Part shown: in pieces, positions 33,889 to 41,015 of the stretch | How positions within the stretch are numbered: position 1 is the first letter of the stretch | How the letters are laid out: every line of letters starts with the position of its first letter | From: Lentisphaeria bacterium UBA4640 | GTDB lineage: Bacteria; Verrucomicrobiota; Lentisphaeria; Victivallales; UBA1829 | Direction of reading: 5' to 3' | DNA: 64,000 bases | Assembly: GCA_002405835.1 (NCBI GenBank) | Contig: DHMO01000034.1 | Location: forward strand, 42,904-106,903 | Notes under the pieces: generated by a model | Database searches by the model: none | Told to the model about the DNA's origin: nothing | The model's input: the letters and a program-made list of their open reading frames with translations, nothing else | Made by a program: the position numbers and the translations under genes

Positions 33889-34935
33889 TTATTCTACAAT
33901 GCGTGCAGAGGTCCAGGTGAACACTCTGTGCGATTCAGGTTTATCGTTGTCCGGAACATAGACCCAGGCGAAATTGCGCTCAACCGGAGCACCCCACGAA
34001 CCGACTGTTCCGCGGGCGACGGGAATCCGGTAAGTCTCCGTCTTCGGCGGTTCACCGGGAAGAGTCGGAACGGAACGGACGCCGTTTCTGAAAAATTCAA
34101 CCGTCTGCCCGTCACGGATGCCGTATTCGCTGCCGGCGGAAATCTGAACAAAGCGTCCGCCGCCGATCGTCTGCTTCACATACATCGGCGGACCGAACTG
34201 GCGGGAATACGCAGTCAGAGCCGTATGTGCGGCATAGGTCACCGCATCCTTGAGTTTGTTCGGATCCGGACGCGGCGCAAGGAAAGGATCCAGAGTCGTG
34301 ACATCCTTGTTGAAGGTAAAGACCCGCTGTCCGTCCGGAGATGTAAGGGAAACCTCAACCTGAGCATATGCAGCCCAGAGATGATTTTCGCGGAGCGTTC
34401 TTGTGCTTCTGCGGTAATCTCTTCCGCCGCCGGAAAGATCGCTGATGAGATCCGCCGTCTGAACAAGTCCCTGCGAGACATTGATGAAGTAGACTCTCAG
34501 GATGTGAAAGGAGAGCAGATAGGGTTTGTTCTGCTGTTCCGTCTCATCATCGACATTGGTAATGGTTGCGCCGGGGGTGGACATGTTGCGGGCTTCGGAG
34601 CCGACAATCCGGAAATCGCGGAGTTTGCCGACCTCTCCCATCAGCGCATTTTCAAAGAGAACGAGGAGTTCGCGTTTGAATTGCTGCGAATACTCCGGAC
34701 AGATATTGCCCGCGATGAAGAGCTGTGCCTTGTCCGACGGTTTGATCACCACCGGCTTGCTAAACTGCATCCGCTGTTCATACGCCTTCTGCGCCTGAGC
34801 GACATAGGTCATATTTTCGTTGTCGACCGCGGCGTCCGCCGGCATCGGGGAGCAATCGCCGAACGAAACACATCCGCCGATCAGCGCCGCCGCAAAAACG
34901 GAAGCGGATCCCGATAAAATGTTTTTAAGTTTCAT
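33889..34935 (-). CDS. Lipoprotein of the CsgG-like envelope operon
   Basis: 348 residues. A lipoprotein signal peptide has the lipobox LIGGC with Cys22. Mature features are VVIKPSDKAQLFIAGNICPE, FKRELLVLFENALMGEVGKL, YLLSFHILRVYFINVS, and AYAQVEVSLTSPDGQRVFTF, alternating strands and helices like a CsgG/TolB-N style domain. Near the C-terminus ISAGSEYGIRDGQTVEFFRN resembles the small beta domain seen after CsgG-like folds in the neighbouring protein (VGKVGDYFDVYKPG), so the two genes may be distant paralogues. It is 11 bp upstream of the CsgG-like gene. I know no assigned function. Confidence 0.65.
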   Translation of the reverse strand: MKLKNILSGSASVFAAALIGGCVSFGDCSPMPADAAVDNENMTYVAQAQKAYEQRMQFSKPVVIKPSDKAQLFIAGNICPEYSQQFKRELLVLFENALMGEVGKLRDFRIVGSEARNMSTPGATITNVDDETEQQNKPYLLSFHILRVYFINVSQGLVQTADLISDLSGGGRDYRRSTRTLRENHLWAAYAQVEVSLTSPDGQRVFTFNKDVTTLDPFLAPRPDPNKLKDAVTYAAHTALTAYSRQFGPPMYVKQTIGGGRFVQISAGSEYGIRDGQTVEFFRNGVRSVPTLPGEPPKTETYRIPVARGTVGSWGAPVERNFAWVYVPDNDKPESHRVFTWTSARIVE

Positions 34936-34956
34936 TTCTGAAAATCCTTTTGTTGT

Positions 34957-36018
34957 TTATTCTTCATCCGCAGTGTCAGTTTTCGACACCGGGTTGAATT
35001 TCAGTTTCATGGTGCGGGAAGATCCGGGTTTCAAATCAAGATTCCGTGTAATGGTCTGATAACCGTCCAGTTCAGCCTTGAGCACATAATGTCCGGCAAG
35101 AACGCGGGAGCCGCTTTCAAAATCGTTCCCGTTCAATGTCAGAGTAACACCTTCTTCATCAAACTCTTTGTCGCCTTTGGGACCGCGGCAGCGGATTTTG
35201 AGCGAGGCGGTCAGACTGTCTCCAAGCTTTTCCGCGATCTGCTTGAGCACATCTTCCATCAGATCATCGGAAGGGTTGAATCCCTCTTCCCTCGTTGCTC
35301 CAGTACGACGATGTGACGACTTTGCAACAACATGCCATGATTTCAGAACATTGCCGTTGAAGTCTCGCAGATTCGCCACAGCTTTTTGCGTATAATTTGT
35401 GCGTTTGACCATGGTGTTGCCCACCTGCACAGTCTGTGAATACTCTTTCAAATCCTGCATGATGACGGTGAGGAAAACGCAGGCGGAAGCGACGTCCTGC
35501 TGAGAATTCCCGCCGATAGCCTTCTCCACTTCCGAAAGCGAAGTATTGGCGCGGTCAATCACCTGAATGCAGGAGGAATACGGTTCCAAAAAACTCTGCA
35601 GATAATTTTTCGCCACAACGATGCTGCGTTTTTTTTCGTTCCCGACAATTGAATTGCGGAGCTGTTCCAGCACCCGTTCCATACGGCGGTTACGTGCGGC
35701 GATTTCGCGCTCGCGATCGCTGTACTTGCGGATGGAATCATTGAAGCGGTAAGTCACTTCAATCTTCGCCAGCTTTGGATCAGCCACCTTGTCCGCATCG
35801 GAAAGACGCGGTGCATCATCCACATTGAACTGCTTGATCTGCGTCAAAAATTCCTCTGTCTTCGCAACAGTGTCAATTGTACCGACATCTGCGATCAGAA
35901 GACAGATTTTTCCGGGAACATTGTTCTGCGGCGGCGTGAATTTTGAATTATTCTCTCCCGCTCCGCACAAGACAGACGCAGCGAGCAGACATACTGCGAA
36001 AATCTGTTTCATTTTCAT
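34957..36018 (-). CDS. Secreted PEGA-domain protein, first gene of the envelope operon
   Basis: 353 residues from the ATG at 36018, which has AGGAG nine bases upstream; an ATG at 36027 is too close to it. Signal peptide MKMKQIFAVCLLAASVLCGA. The N-terminal part again looks CsgG-like (ICLLIADVGTIDTVAKTEEF, KLAKIEVTYRFNDS, ASACVFLTVIMQDLKEYSQT, MEDVLKQIAEKLGDSLTASL), with a charged helical stretch at 100-140. The last 70 residues form a PEGA-type beta domain (VTLTLNGNDFESGSRVLAGH, then YVLKAELDGYQTITRNLDL), often linked to surface polysaccharide or cell-wall contact. A consensus promoter with an inverted repeat lies upstream. Confidence 0.65.
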   Translation of the reverse strand: MKMKQIFAVCLLAASVLCGAGENNSKFTPPQNNVPGKICLLIADVGTIDTVAKTEEFLTQIKQFNVDDAPRLSDADKVADPKLAKIEVTYRFNDSIRKYSDREREIAARNRRMERVLEQLRNSIVGNEKKRSIVVAKNYLQSFLEPYSSCIQVIDRANTSLSEVEKAIGGNSQQDVASACVFLTVIMQDLKEYSQTVQVGNTMVKRTNYTQKAVANLRDFNGNVLKSWHVVAKSSHRRTGATREEGFNPSDDLMEDVLKQIAEKLGDSLTASLKIRCRGPKGDKEFDEEGVTLTLNGNDFESGSRVLAGHYVLKAELDGYQTITRNLDLKPGSSRTMKLKFNPVSKTDTADEE

Positions 36019-36046
36019 CTTTGCCATCTCCTTTGTTTTTTCAGAT

Positions 36047-36086
36047 GTAACGAAGTTACTATAAACGCTGTTGCAGAAAAAGTCAA
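36047..36086 (-). promoter_or_regulatory. Promoter and inverted repeat of the envelope operon
   Basis: Minus strand: TTGACT (36081-36086), a 17-bp spacer, TATAGT (36058-36063). An inverted repeat GTAAC-GAA-GTTAC at 36047-36059 touches the -10 box and the start region, a likely repressor site. Confidence 0.7.
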
Positions 36087-36181
36087 TAAGGAAAGATTCT
36101 GCAAAATTTAAGATATTTCATATTTATTTCTTAAAAAGAAGAAAGAATTCTTATTCTTTTAAAATAAATCTCTGTTTCAAT

Positions 36182-37090
36182 TCAGAAAATCGCTGTCCGC
36201 CGGTATTCGCACGGAGTTTTGCCGTAAAAATGACGGAAGGCCGTCGAGAAATTCTCCGGATTCGGGTATCCTGCACGCGCGGCAATCTCCTTCACCGGAA
36301 GCGGATGCGGAGAAAGAAGAAGTTTCGCCGCAAGCTCCATGCGCATCTCGACAAGAATCCGATGCGGAGTTTTGCCGTAGACAGAACGGAAGAGACGCAG
36401 CAAACCGGATTCAGAATAGCCCGCTTTTCTGCCGAGTTCGCGCACGCTCAACGTTTTCTCCAAGTTCGCCCGCATATAATCCAGCAAATTTGAAAGAACC
36501 GGAATGTTTTCGCTCCGGCGGTGCGACCAGGCAAGGACCTCCAATATTTCATAAGTGAGCACGCTGTTCGCCCGGAGATCATCCGGCTCATTTTTCAATG
36601 CGAGCTCCTGCAAACGATCCAGCAGGCGGTCCAATGTCTGCCAGTCGAAATCGCAAAGACAGTCGCGCGCCCCCAGTCCGCTGGTTTCAAGATACGGCTT
36701 CAGTAAAGCTCCGCGCACGGAAAAAGAGTCTTTGACACAGAAGCGCTCCGGCCCGACCACAAGCTCACAGTCGACGCCGGGCGACATAAGAAAGATTTCA
36801 CCCGGTTCAATCAGGAAACAGCGTTTTTCCTTGCGTGCAATCAGAGAACCTTCACGGACATATTCCACGCCGAGCGCGATCCCCAGCTCCTGGCGGTAAT
36901 GGTAATTCCGCTCCGCGCGTCCGCGGAACATGGCGTTGATGCAGAGCGGATGTCCGCTTTCCGGCAAAAGCAGAATCGGAACCTGCACAATTTTCTTTTC
37001 GCGCGGAGAACAGTAGATGCGTCCGCACTCATCGTTCCGCTGGAGCGGAGGCGTTTCCCGAAACATGGAACAGTCATTCAGGAGCTTCAT
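36182..37090 (-). CDS. AraC-family transcriptional regulator
   Basis: 302 residues from the ATG at 37090, which overlaps the fic stop as ATGA and has GGGAG six bases upstream; the ATG at 37096 leaves no spacing. The N-terminal 180 residues form a cupin-like sensor (YHYRQELGIALGVEYVREGS, IEPGEIFLMSPGVDCEL). The C-terminal 100 residues hold the double HTH: SVRELGRKAGYSESGLLRLF, then VKEIAARAGYPNPENFSTAF and RHFYGKTPCEYR. It is co-transcribed with fic and lies divergently from the glycosidase at 38188, its most likely target. Confidence 0.92.
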   Translation of the reverse strand: MKLLNDCSMFRETPPLQRNDECGRIYCSPREKKIVQVPILLLPESGHPLCINAMFRGRAERNYHYRQELGIALGVEYVREGSLIARKEKRCFLIEPGEIFLMSPGVDCELVVGPERFCVKDSFSVRGALLKPYLETSGLGARDCLCDFDWQTLDRLLDRLQELALKNEPDDLRANSVLTYEILEVLAWSHRRSENIPVLSNLLDYMRANLEKTLSVRELGRKAGYSESGLLRLFRSVYGKTPHRILVEMRMELAAKLLLSPHPLPVKEIAARAGYPNPENFSTAFRHFYGKTPCEYRRTAIF

Positions 37091-38049
37091 TTCCATCTCC
37101 CGCTTTTCCGGAAATAACCTCCGTTTCGCGGAGCTCCGCGGAACTCAATCATTCCCAGCCTTTTCAATTCTGCGAGTCGGCGTTGAACCGTGCGAAGCGA
37201 TTCTCTTAAAGCTTCCGCTATCTGATTGGCCCGGCATCCTGGATGAGTAAAAATGAATTCATATAAAGCATTTACTCCGCCATTTACTCCGCCATTTACT
37301 CCGCCACTCAGAGTTTCTGAAATTGTACGAAGCATAAAGTCGATAAACGGCCCTGAATCATTCATGGCGGAAGACTCGTTGATTGCGCGGTAGTATTCCT
37401 TCTGGCGATCATGCACCATGCTCTCCACCGGCAGATGCTGGAAGAGTGGATTCAGGCGAGATAAAATCAGGGACTGCCAGAAGCGCCCCATTCGGCCGTT
37501 TCCATCGGCAAACGGATGAATAAATTCAAACTCATAGTGGAATACACAACTCCGGATCAGCAGATGATCCGAAGCTGTCCGGAGCCAGTCGAAAAGTTCA
37601 TTCATCAAAAAGGGCACACGGTCAGCCGGCGGAGCGATATGAACAGTCTCTGAACCTTTAAACACTCCAACGCCACCATGACGAAACCGTCCGGCATCAT
37701 CGTTCAGTGATTCCATCATAACTCCATGAGCATGAAGCATATCTGAAACGGAAAAAGGATCCAGCTCCGGAAACAGCTCATATGCGCGAATTGCATTTTT
37801 AACTTCCTGAATCTCTCGCCGCGGCGCAATCACAGGCTTTCCGTTTATAATATCGGAAACCTGAGTTTCCGAAAGAGTGTTGCCTTCAATTGCGAGTGAA
37901 GAACAGATTGTCCGAATCCGGTTTACCCGGCGTAATTTCAAAGAGTCCAGCTGTTCCAGATTCAAAGTGCAGCGTTCCATTTGCGCAGTAATCTCCACAA
38001 TCATGGAAATTGCCTGAGCCGATACTGTAAACGGCGGAACCATGCTCAT
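37087..38049 (-). CDS. Fic-family protein with self-inhibitory motif and C-terminal winged helix
   Basis: 320 residues. The catalytic loop HPFADGNGRMGR spans 178-189 with His178, so AMP transfer to a protein hydroxyl is possible. An N-terminal inhibitory motif of the S/TxxxE(G/N) type is present at 51-56 (SLAIEG), a class II Fic with the inhibitory helix in the same chain. The flap region is GVGVFKGSETVHIAPP. After the core, GGVN is repeated three times (249-260). A C-terminal helix-turn-helix follows (ANQIAEALRESLRTVQRRLA, then LGMIEFRG). AGAGGAG precedes the ATG. Such proteins often act as regulators; the target is unknown. It overlaps araC by 4 bp. Confidence 0.92.
   Translation of the reverse strand: MSMVPPFTVSAQAISMIVEITAQMERCTLNLEQLDSLKLRRVNRIRTICSSLAIEGNTLSETQVSDIINGKPVIAPRREIQEVKNAIRAYELFPELDPFSVSDMLHAHGVMMESLNDDAGRFRHGGVGVFKGSETVHIAPPADRVPFLMNELFDWLRTASDHLLIRSCVFHYEFEFIHPFADGNGRMGRFWQSLILSRLNPLFQHLPVESMVHDRQKEYYRAINESSAMNDSGPFIDFMLRTISETLSGGVNGGVNGGVNALYEFIFTHPGCRANQIAEALRESLRTVQRRLAELKRLGMIEFRGAPRNGGYFRKSGRWK
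37269..37304. repeat. Three tandem 12-bp repeats inside fic
   Basis: CATTTACTCCGC occurs three times in a row without change at 37269, 37281 and 37293, encoding GGVNGGVNGGVN on the minus strand. The repeats keep frame, so copy-number change would alter the linker length between the Fic domain and the winged helix without breaking the gene. Confidence 0.9.
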
Positions 38050-38075
38050 TTCTTTCTCTCCTCTGAAGTCTCCGG

Positions 38076-38154
38076 TTTTTCAAACATATTTATGCTTTTT
38101 CAAATGGAATATAGCATTTCAGCTATTGTTTTTCAAACTGTTTTATGGTATAAT
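38076..38154 (+). promoter_or_regulatory. Divergent control region with TTTTTCAAA repeats and promoter
   Basis: TTTTTCAAA occurs at 38076, 38096 and 38129, the first two 20 bp apart, a spacing typical of AraC-type direct repeats. The third overlaps the promoter of the glycosidase gene: TTGTTT (38126-38131), a 17-bp spacer, and TGG-TATAAT (38149-38154). Confidence 0.6.
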
Positions 38155-38187
38155 TATGAAAGAAAATATTCAACGGGAAACAGAATC

Positions 38188-40005
38188 ATGATTATTTCAG
38201 CAAACAACAAAACAGCCGGGAAGTATTCGCCGATCCCCGTGGGAAACGGCGATCTTTCGCTCATGATCGACTACACGGGAAGCAACGATGCAACCCCTCC
38301 GGTCTACTCTCTCCACCGCGCGGGCGTACGCCAGCAGAAGACAAACACGCTCCTCTTCCCCTTCGGAAGAATCACACAGAAATTCTGCGGAAACGACAGC
38401 GAGATCACAGCATGGCAACAGTCCATCAATACTGCAAACGGACTCATACAGTGCCGTGCGGAATACAAGAACGGCATCGCGGTCGAAAGCGAAGTGTTCT
38501 GTCATCTCAAGCGCAACATCATCGCTTTCCGCAAAAATATCCGCAATTCCACCGGTTCCTGCTCGTTCCGCTTTGAGTGCGGAAACGCACCGCGCATGAA
38601 CTTCGCTCCGGTCGAAAACGGGCTTGATTATTTCTTCGACGGGATCGCGGAATACCGCGGCGCCATCCGTTTTTACTCCGATGCGCCGTTCCGGACAGCA
38701 TACGGGAACGGGATATTCTCCCTCATTACAGAGAGACACGATTTCACGCTTTTTCTCTGTATCGATGATGATCCGGGGAGCCTCTCTTTCGATGAACTGC
38801 TCGCCGATTCCGCAAAGCTCTGGGAAGAATACCATGCGGAATCGTTTATCGACGTGCCCGATCCGGAAATCATGAAAACATACGAGATCTCCAAGTACCA
38901 TCTGCGCATCAACCAGACCCGCTGGTCCATGCCAGTCGGACTCTTCAACACACATTTCGGCGGACGCTATTTTGCGTTCGATGAATTTTTCTGCGCCCAT
39001 GCGCTCGCATCATGCGGACACTTCGGGATGCTCAAAAAAATCGTGGAATTCCGCTTCAGCTGTCTTCCGTGGGCGCGGTACCGGGCGAACGGATACTATC
39101 ATGATGCGCGTCCAGGCGCCCGCTGGGAGTGGGAGACTCTCGAAAATTTTGAGGAGGGGTCGCTCTGCGGTCACTGGCAGGATCATATCTTCCACATGGC
39201 GCACATCGCGCTCGAAACATGGTACTACTGCCGTTATTCCGGCGACTCTGCGTGGCTTCGCGAAAAGGGCGTGAAAATCATCGAAGCCTGCGCTGAATTT
39301 TATATGGACCAGGCTATCATCAATCTCCCGGACAGACGCAAAATCATCACGAAATGCACCGACCTTGAGCGTTTCGGAGCAGGACGCGAGAACGCTTATC
39401 TCACAACCTGTTCTGTCATGGCGACACTCAAGATCGCGGCGGAATGTTTCGCGGAACTCAGCCTCCGCCCGGAGCGCGCACAGAAATATCTGGAAACTGC
39501 GGAGGCTCTGCGCGAATCACTTCCCGGAAATGAACAGCTCTATTTTGCCATTCCGGCAAACGACCAGAAGAGCGTTGCCGTTCTCGGCGGGATCTATCCG
39601 TACGATAATGTCATGGGGCTGGAAGACGAAAAACAGCTCCGCTCCATCTTCGACTTCATGGAAAACGATGCCGTTTTCGGCTCCATGTACCCAGGCGTCG
39701 AAGCAAAACTCTGCCGCTGGTACGCTGGATGGGAAAGCATCGTGCTGAGCCGTCTCGGAAAAACTCAAATGGCATTGGAATGCCTGACCTCTCGTGCGGA
39801 AAAAACGGGCGTGTTCGGACAGATTTACGAACTGATTGCCGGAGACCGTCCGTGGTTCGCGACGGGAGAAGGCATTTTCATTCAGGCGGTAAACGAGCTG
39901 CTGATGCCGAACTCGGATGCGGCGAACGCCGGTGCGGCGGATGCGCTGTGGAAACGGTATTCGTTCAAACTCCGTTCCCGCAGCGGAGAAACGGTCACCA
40001 GATGA
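38188..40005 (+). CDS. Six-hairpin glycosidase-like protein (GH95/GH65-like fold)
   Basis: 605 residues from the ATG at 38188; the frame is open further upstream into fic, but the promoter lies at 38126-38154. N-terminal YSPIPVGNGDLSLMIDYTG, a motif found at the start of GH95/GH65 and related clan members. The helical barrel contains WSMPVGLFNTHFGGRYFAFD, FFCAHALASCGHFGML, ANGYYHDARPGARWEWETLE, and YAGWESIVLSRLGKTQMALE. No signal peptide. Acidic residues in RYFAFDEFFCAH and WEWETLENFEEG are candidate catalytic groups. The family cannot be fixed. It is probably induced by the AraC regulator encoded divergently. Confidence 0.65.
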   Translation: MIISANNKTAGKYSPIPVGNGDLSLMIDYTGSNDATPPVYSLHRAGVRQQKTNTLLFPFGRITQKFCGNDSEITAWQQSINTANGLIQCRAEYKNGIAVESEVFCHLKRNIIAFRKNIRNSTGSCSFRFECGNAPRMNFAPVENGLDYFFDGIAEYRGAIRFYSDAPFRTAYGNGIFSLITERHDFTLFLCIDDDPGSLSFDELLADSAKLWEEYHAESFIDVPDPEIMKTYEISKYHLRINQTRWSMPVGLFNTHFGGRYFAFDEFFCAHALASCGHFGMLKKIVEFRFSCLPWARYRANGYYHDARPGARWEWETLENFEEGSLCGHWQDHIFHMAHIALETWYYCRYSGDSAWLREKGVKIIEACAEFYMDQAIINLPDRRKIITKCTDLERFGAGRENAYLTTCSVMATLKIAAECFAELSLRPERAQKYLETAEALRESLPGNEQLYFAIPANDQKSVAVLGGIYPYDNVMGLEDEKQLRSIFDFMENDAVFGSMYPGVEAKLCRWYAGWESIVLSRLGKTQMALECLTSRAEKTGVFGQIYELIAGDRPWFATGEGIFIQAVNELLMPNSDAANAGAADALWKRYSFKLRSRSGETVTR

Positions 40006-40408
40006 TGACCAGTGAGCCGAGGAGAATCAGAACTCCTCCGGCTATCACCTTGAGACTGACGGTTTCATGAAGAAAAATGAACGCCAGAACCATGGTGAAC
40101 ACCACGCTGAGTTTATCAATCGGGGCGACTTTGGAGACGTCGCCCGTATCCAGGGCTTTGAAGTAGCAGAGCCATGAAAGCCCGGTCGCCGCTCCGGAAA
40201 GACAGAGAAACAGAATGTTCTTTCCGGAAAGTCCGGCGATCTGTTTTTCCGCACCACACGCCAGTACGATCCCCCAGGCGATAACCAGAATCACGGTCGT
40301 GCGGATCGCTGTCGCAAGATTGGAATTAATGCCCGTCACGCCGACTTTTGCGAGAATCGCGGTCAGCGCGGCAAAGAACGCTGAAAGAAGAGCGTAATAC
40401 TTCCACAT
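39995..40408 (-). CDS. Half-size EamA/DMT-family transporter
   Basis: 137 residues from the ATG at 40408; a GTG at 40423 overlapping the panD stop is an alternative. Four hydrophobic segments (YYALLSAFFAALTAILAKVG, TVILVIAWGIVLACG, ILFLCLSGAATGLSWLCYF, VFTMVLAFIFLHE, plus a final VIAGGVLILLGSLVIIW) make a single EamA repeat, half the usual 10-helix length. Such proteins work as dimers. YFKALDTGDVSKVAPIDKLS is the conserved EamA loop. Its 3' end overlaps that of the convergent glycosidase by 11 bp. Being directly after panD it might move a precursor or product such as beta-alanine or pantothenate, but this is speculation. Confidence 0.85.
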   Translation of the reverse strand: MWKYYALLSAFFAALTAILAKVGVTGINSNLATAIRTTVILVIAWGIVLACGAEKQIAGLSGKNILFLCLSGAATGLSWLCYFKALDTGDVSKVAPIDKLSVVFTMVLAFIFLHETVSLKVIAGGVLILLGSLVIIW

Positions 40409-40419
40409 AATCTCCGCAA

Positions 40420-40800
40420 TCACTCCGCAATCGGAGTTCTTCCCCTGCGGACGGCAATAACGTCGTTCTTTTCATTGAGGACAACAACTTTCGGCTGGAA
40501 ACCCTGCGCCTCTTTTTCGTCGAGAATGCCGAATGCCATGATGGTGACGATGTCGCCGACGTTTCCCTTGTGCGCCGCGGCGCCATTGAGACGGAAGACG
40601 CGGGAACCCGCTTCGCCGGGAATCGCGTAGGTTTCAAGACGCTCCCCGTTCGTCGCATTCACGACAAGGATCTTCTCGTACGGGAGAATTTCCGCCTTTT
40701 TCAGGTAGTCGATATCAATTTCAAGGCTTCCCTCATAGTCGAGATCGCAGTGAGTGAGTCTTGCACGGTGAATTTTTCCTTTGATCAGCTGAAGCTGCAT
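40420..40800 (-). CDS. panD: Aspartate 1-decarboxylase
   Basis: 126 residues. Makes beta-alanine from aspartate for pantothenate and CoA. The proenzyme self-cleaves at Gly24-Ser25 in LDYEGSLEID to give the pyruvoyl cofactor. The motifs KGKIHRARLTHCDLDYEGS, VNATNGERLETYAIPGEAGS, LNGAAAHKGNVGDIVTIMAFG and VVVLNEKN are complete and length is typical. AGGAGAAGGGC precedes the ATG. Promoter at 40834-40861. No panB or panC is visible nearby. Confidence 0.97.
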   Translation of the reverse strand: MQLQLIKGKIHRARLTHCDLDYEGSLEIDIDYLKKAEILPYEKILVVNATNGERLETYAIPGEAGSRVFRLNGAAAHKGNVGDIVTIMAFGILDEKEAQGFQPKVVVLNEKNDVIAVRRGRTPIAE

Positions 40801-40833
40801 TGCCCTTCTCCTAAAAAGTTTTATGGGACAAAT

Positions 40834-40861
40834 AATATATCATAAAAAACGGAATAGTCAA
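40834..40861 (-). promoter_or_regulatory. Promoter of panD
   Basis: Minus strand TTGACT (40856-40861), a 16-bp spacer, TATATT (40834-40839), 34 bp before the panD ATG. Confidence 0.65.
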
Positions 40862-40901
40862 TATTTTTCCGGAAACATCAGAGAAAAAAGAGAAGAGGGG
40901 A

Positions 40902-40929
40902 TTGACAAATCCGCGTTTTTTGCTATAAT
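40902..40929 (+). promoter_or_regulatory. Consensus promoter of the secreted TPR protein
   Basis: TTGACA (40902-40907), a 16-bp spacer with CGCG at 40912-40915, TGC-TATAAT (40924-40929). The 5' leader is about 80 nt. Confidence 0.8.
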
Positions 40930-41015
40930 ATAACTGAGGAACAAAAAAATGAAAATTTCCGTATTTTTTCATAAGAGTTTGTTTTAAGACAAACAGCTGG
41001 ACAGGAGTTTCAAGT

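Noticed and set aside
37981..38187. N-terminal extension of the glycosidase at 38188 into fic
   Set aside because: The promoter lies at 38126-38154, after the extension, and the extra residues look unlike a protein N-terminus.
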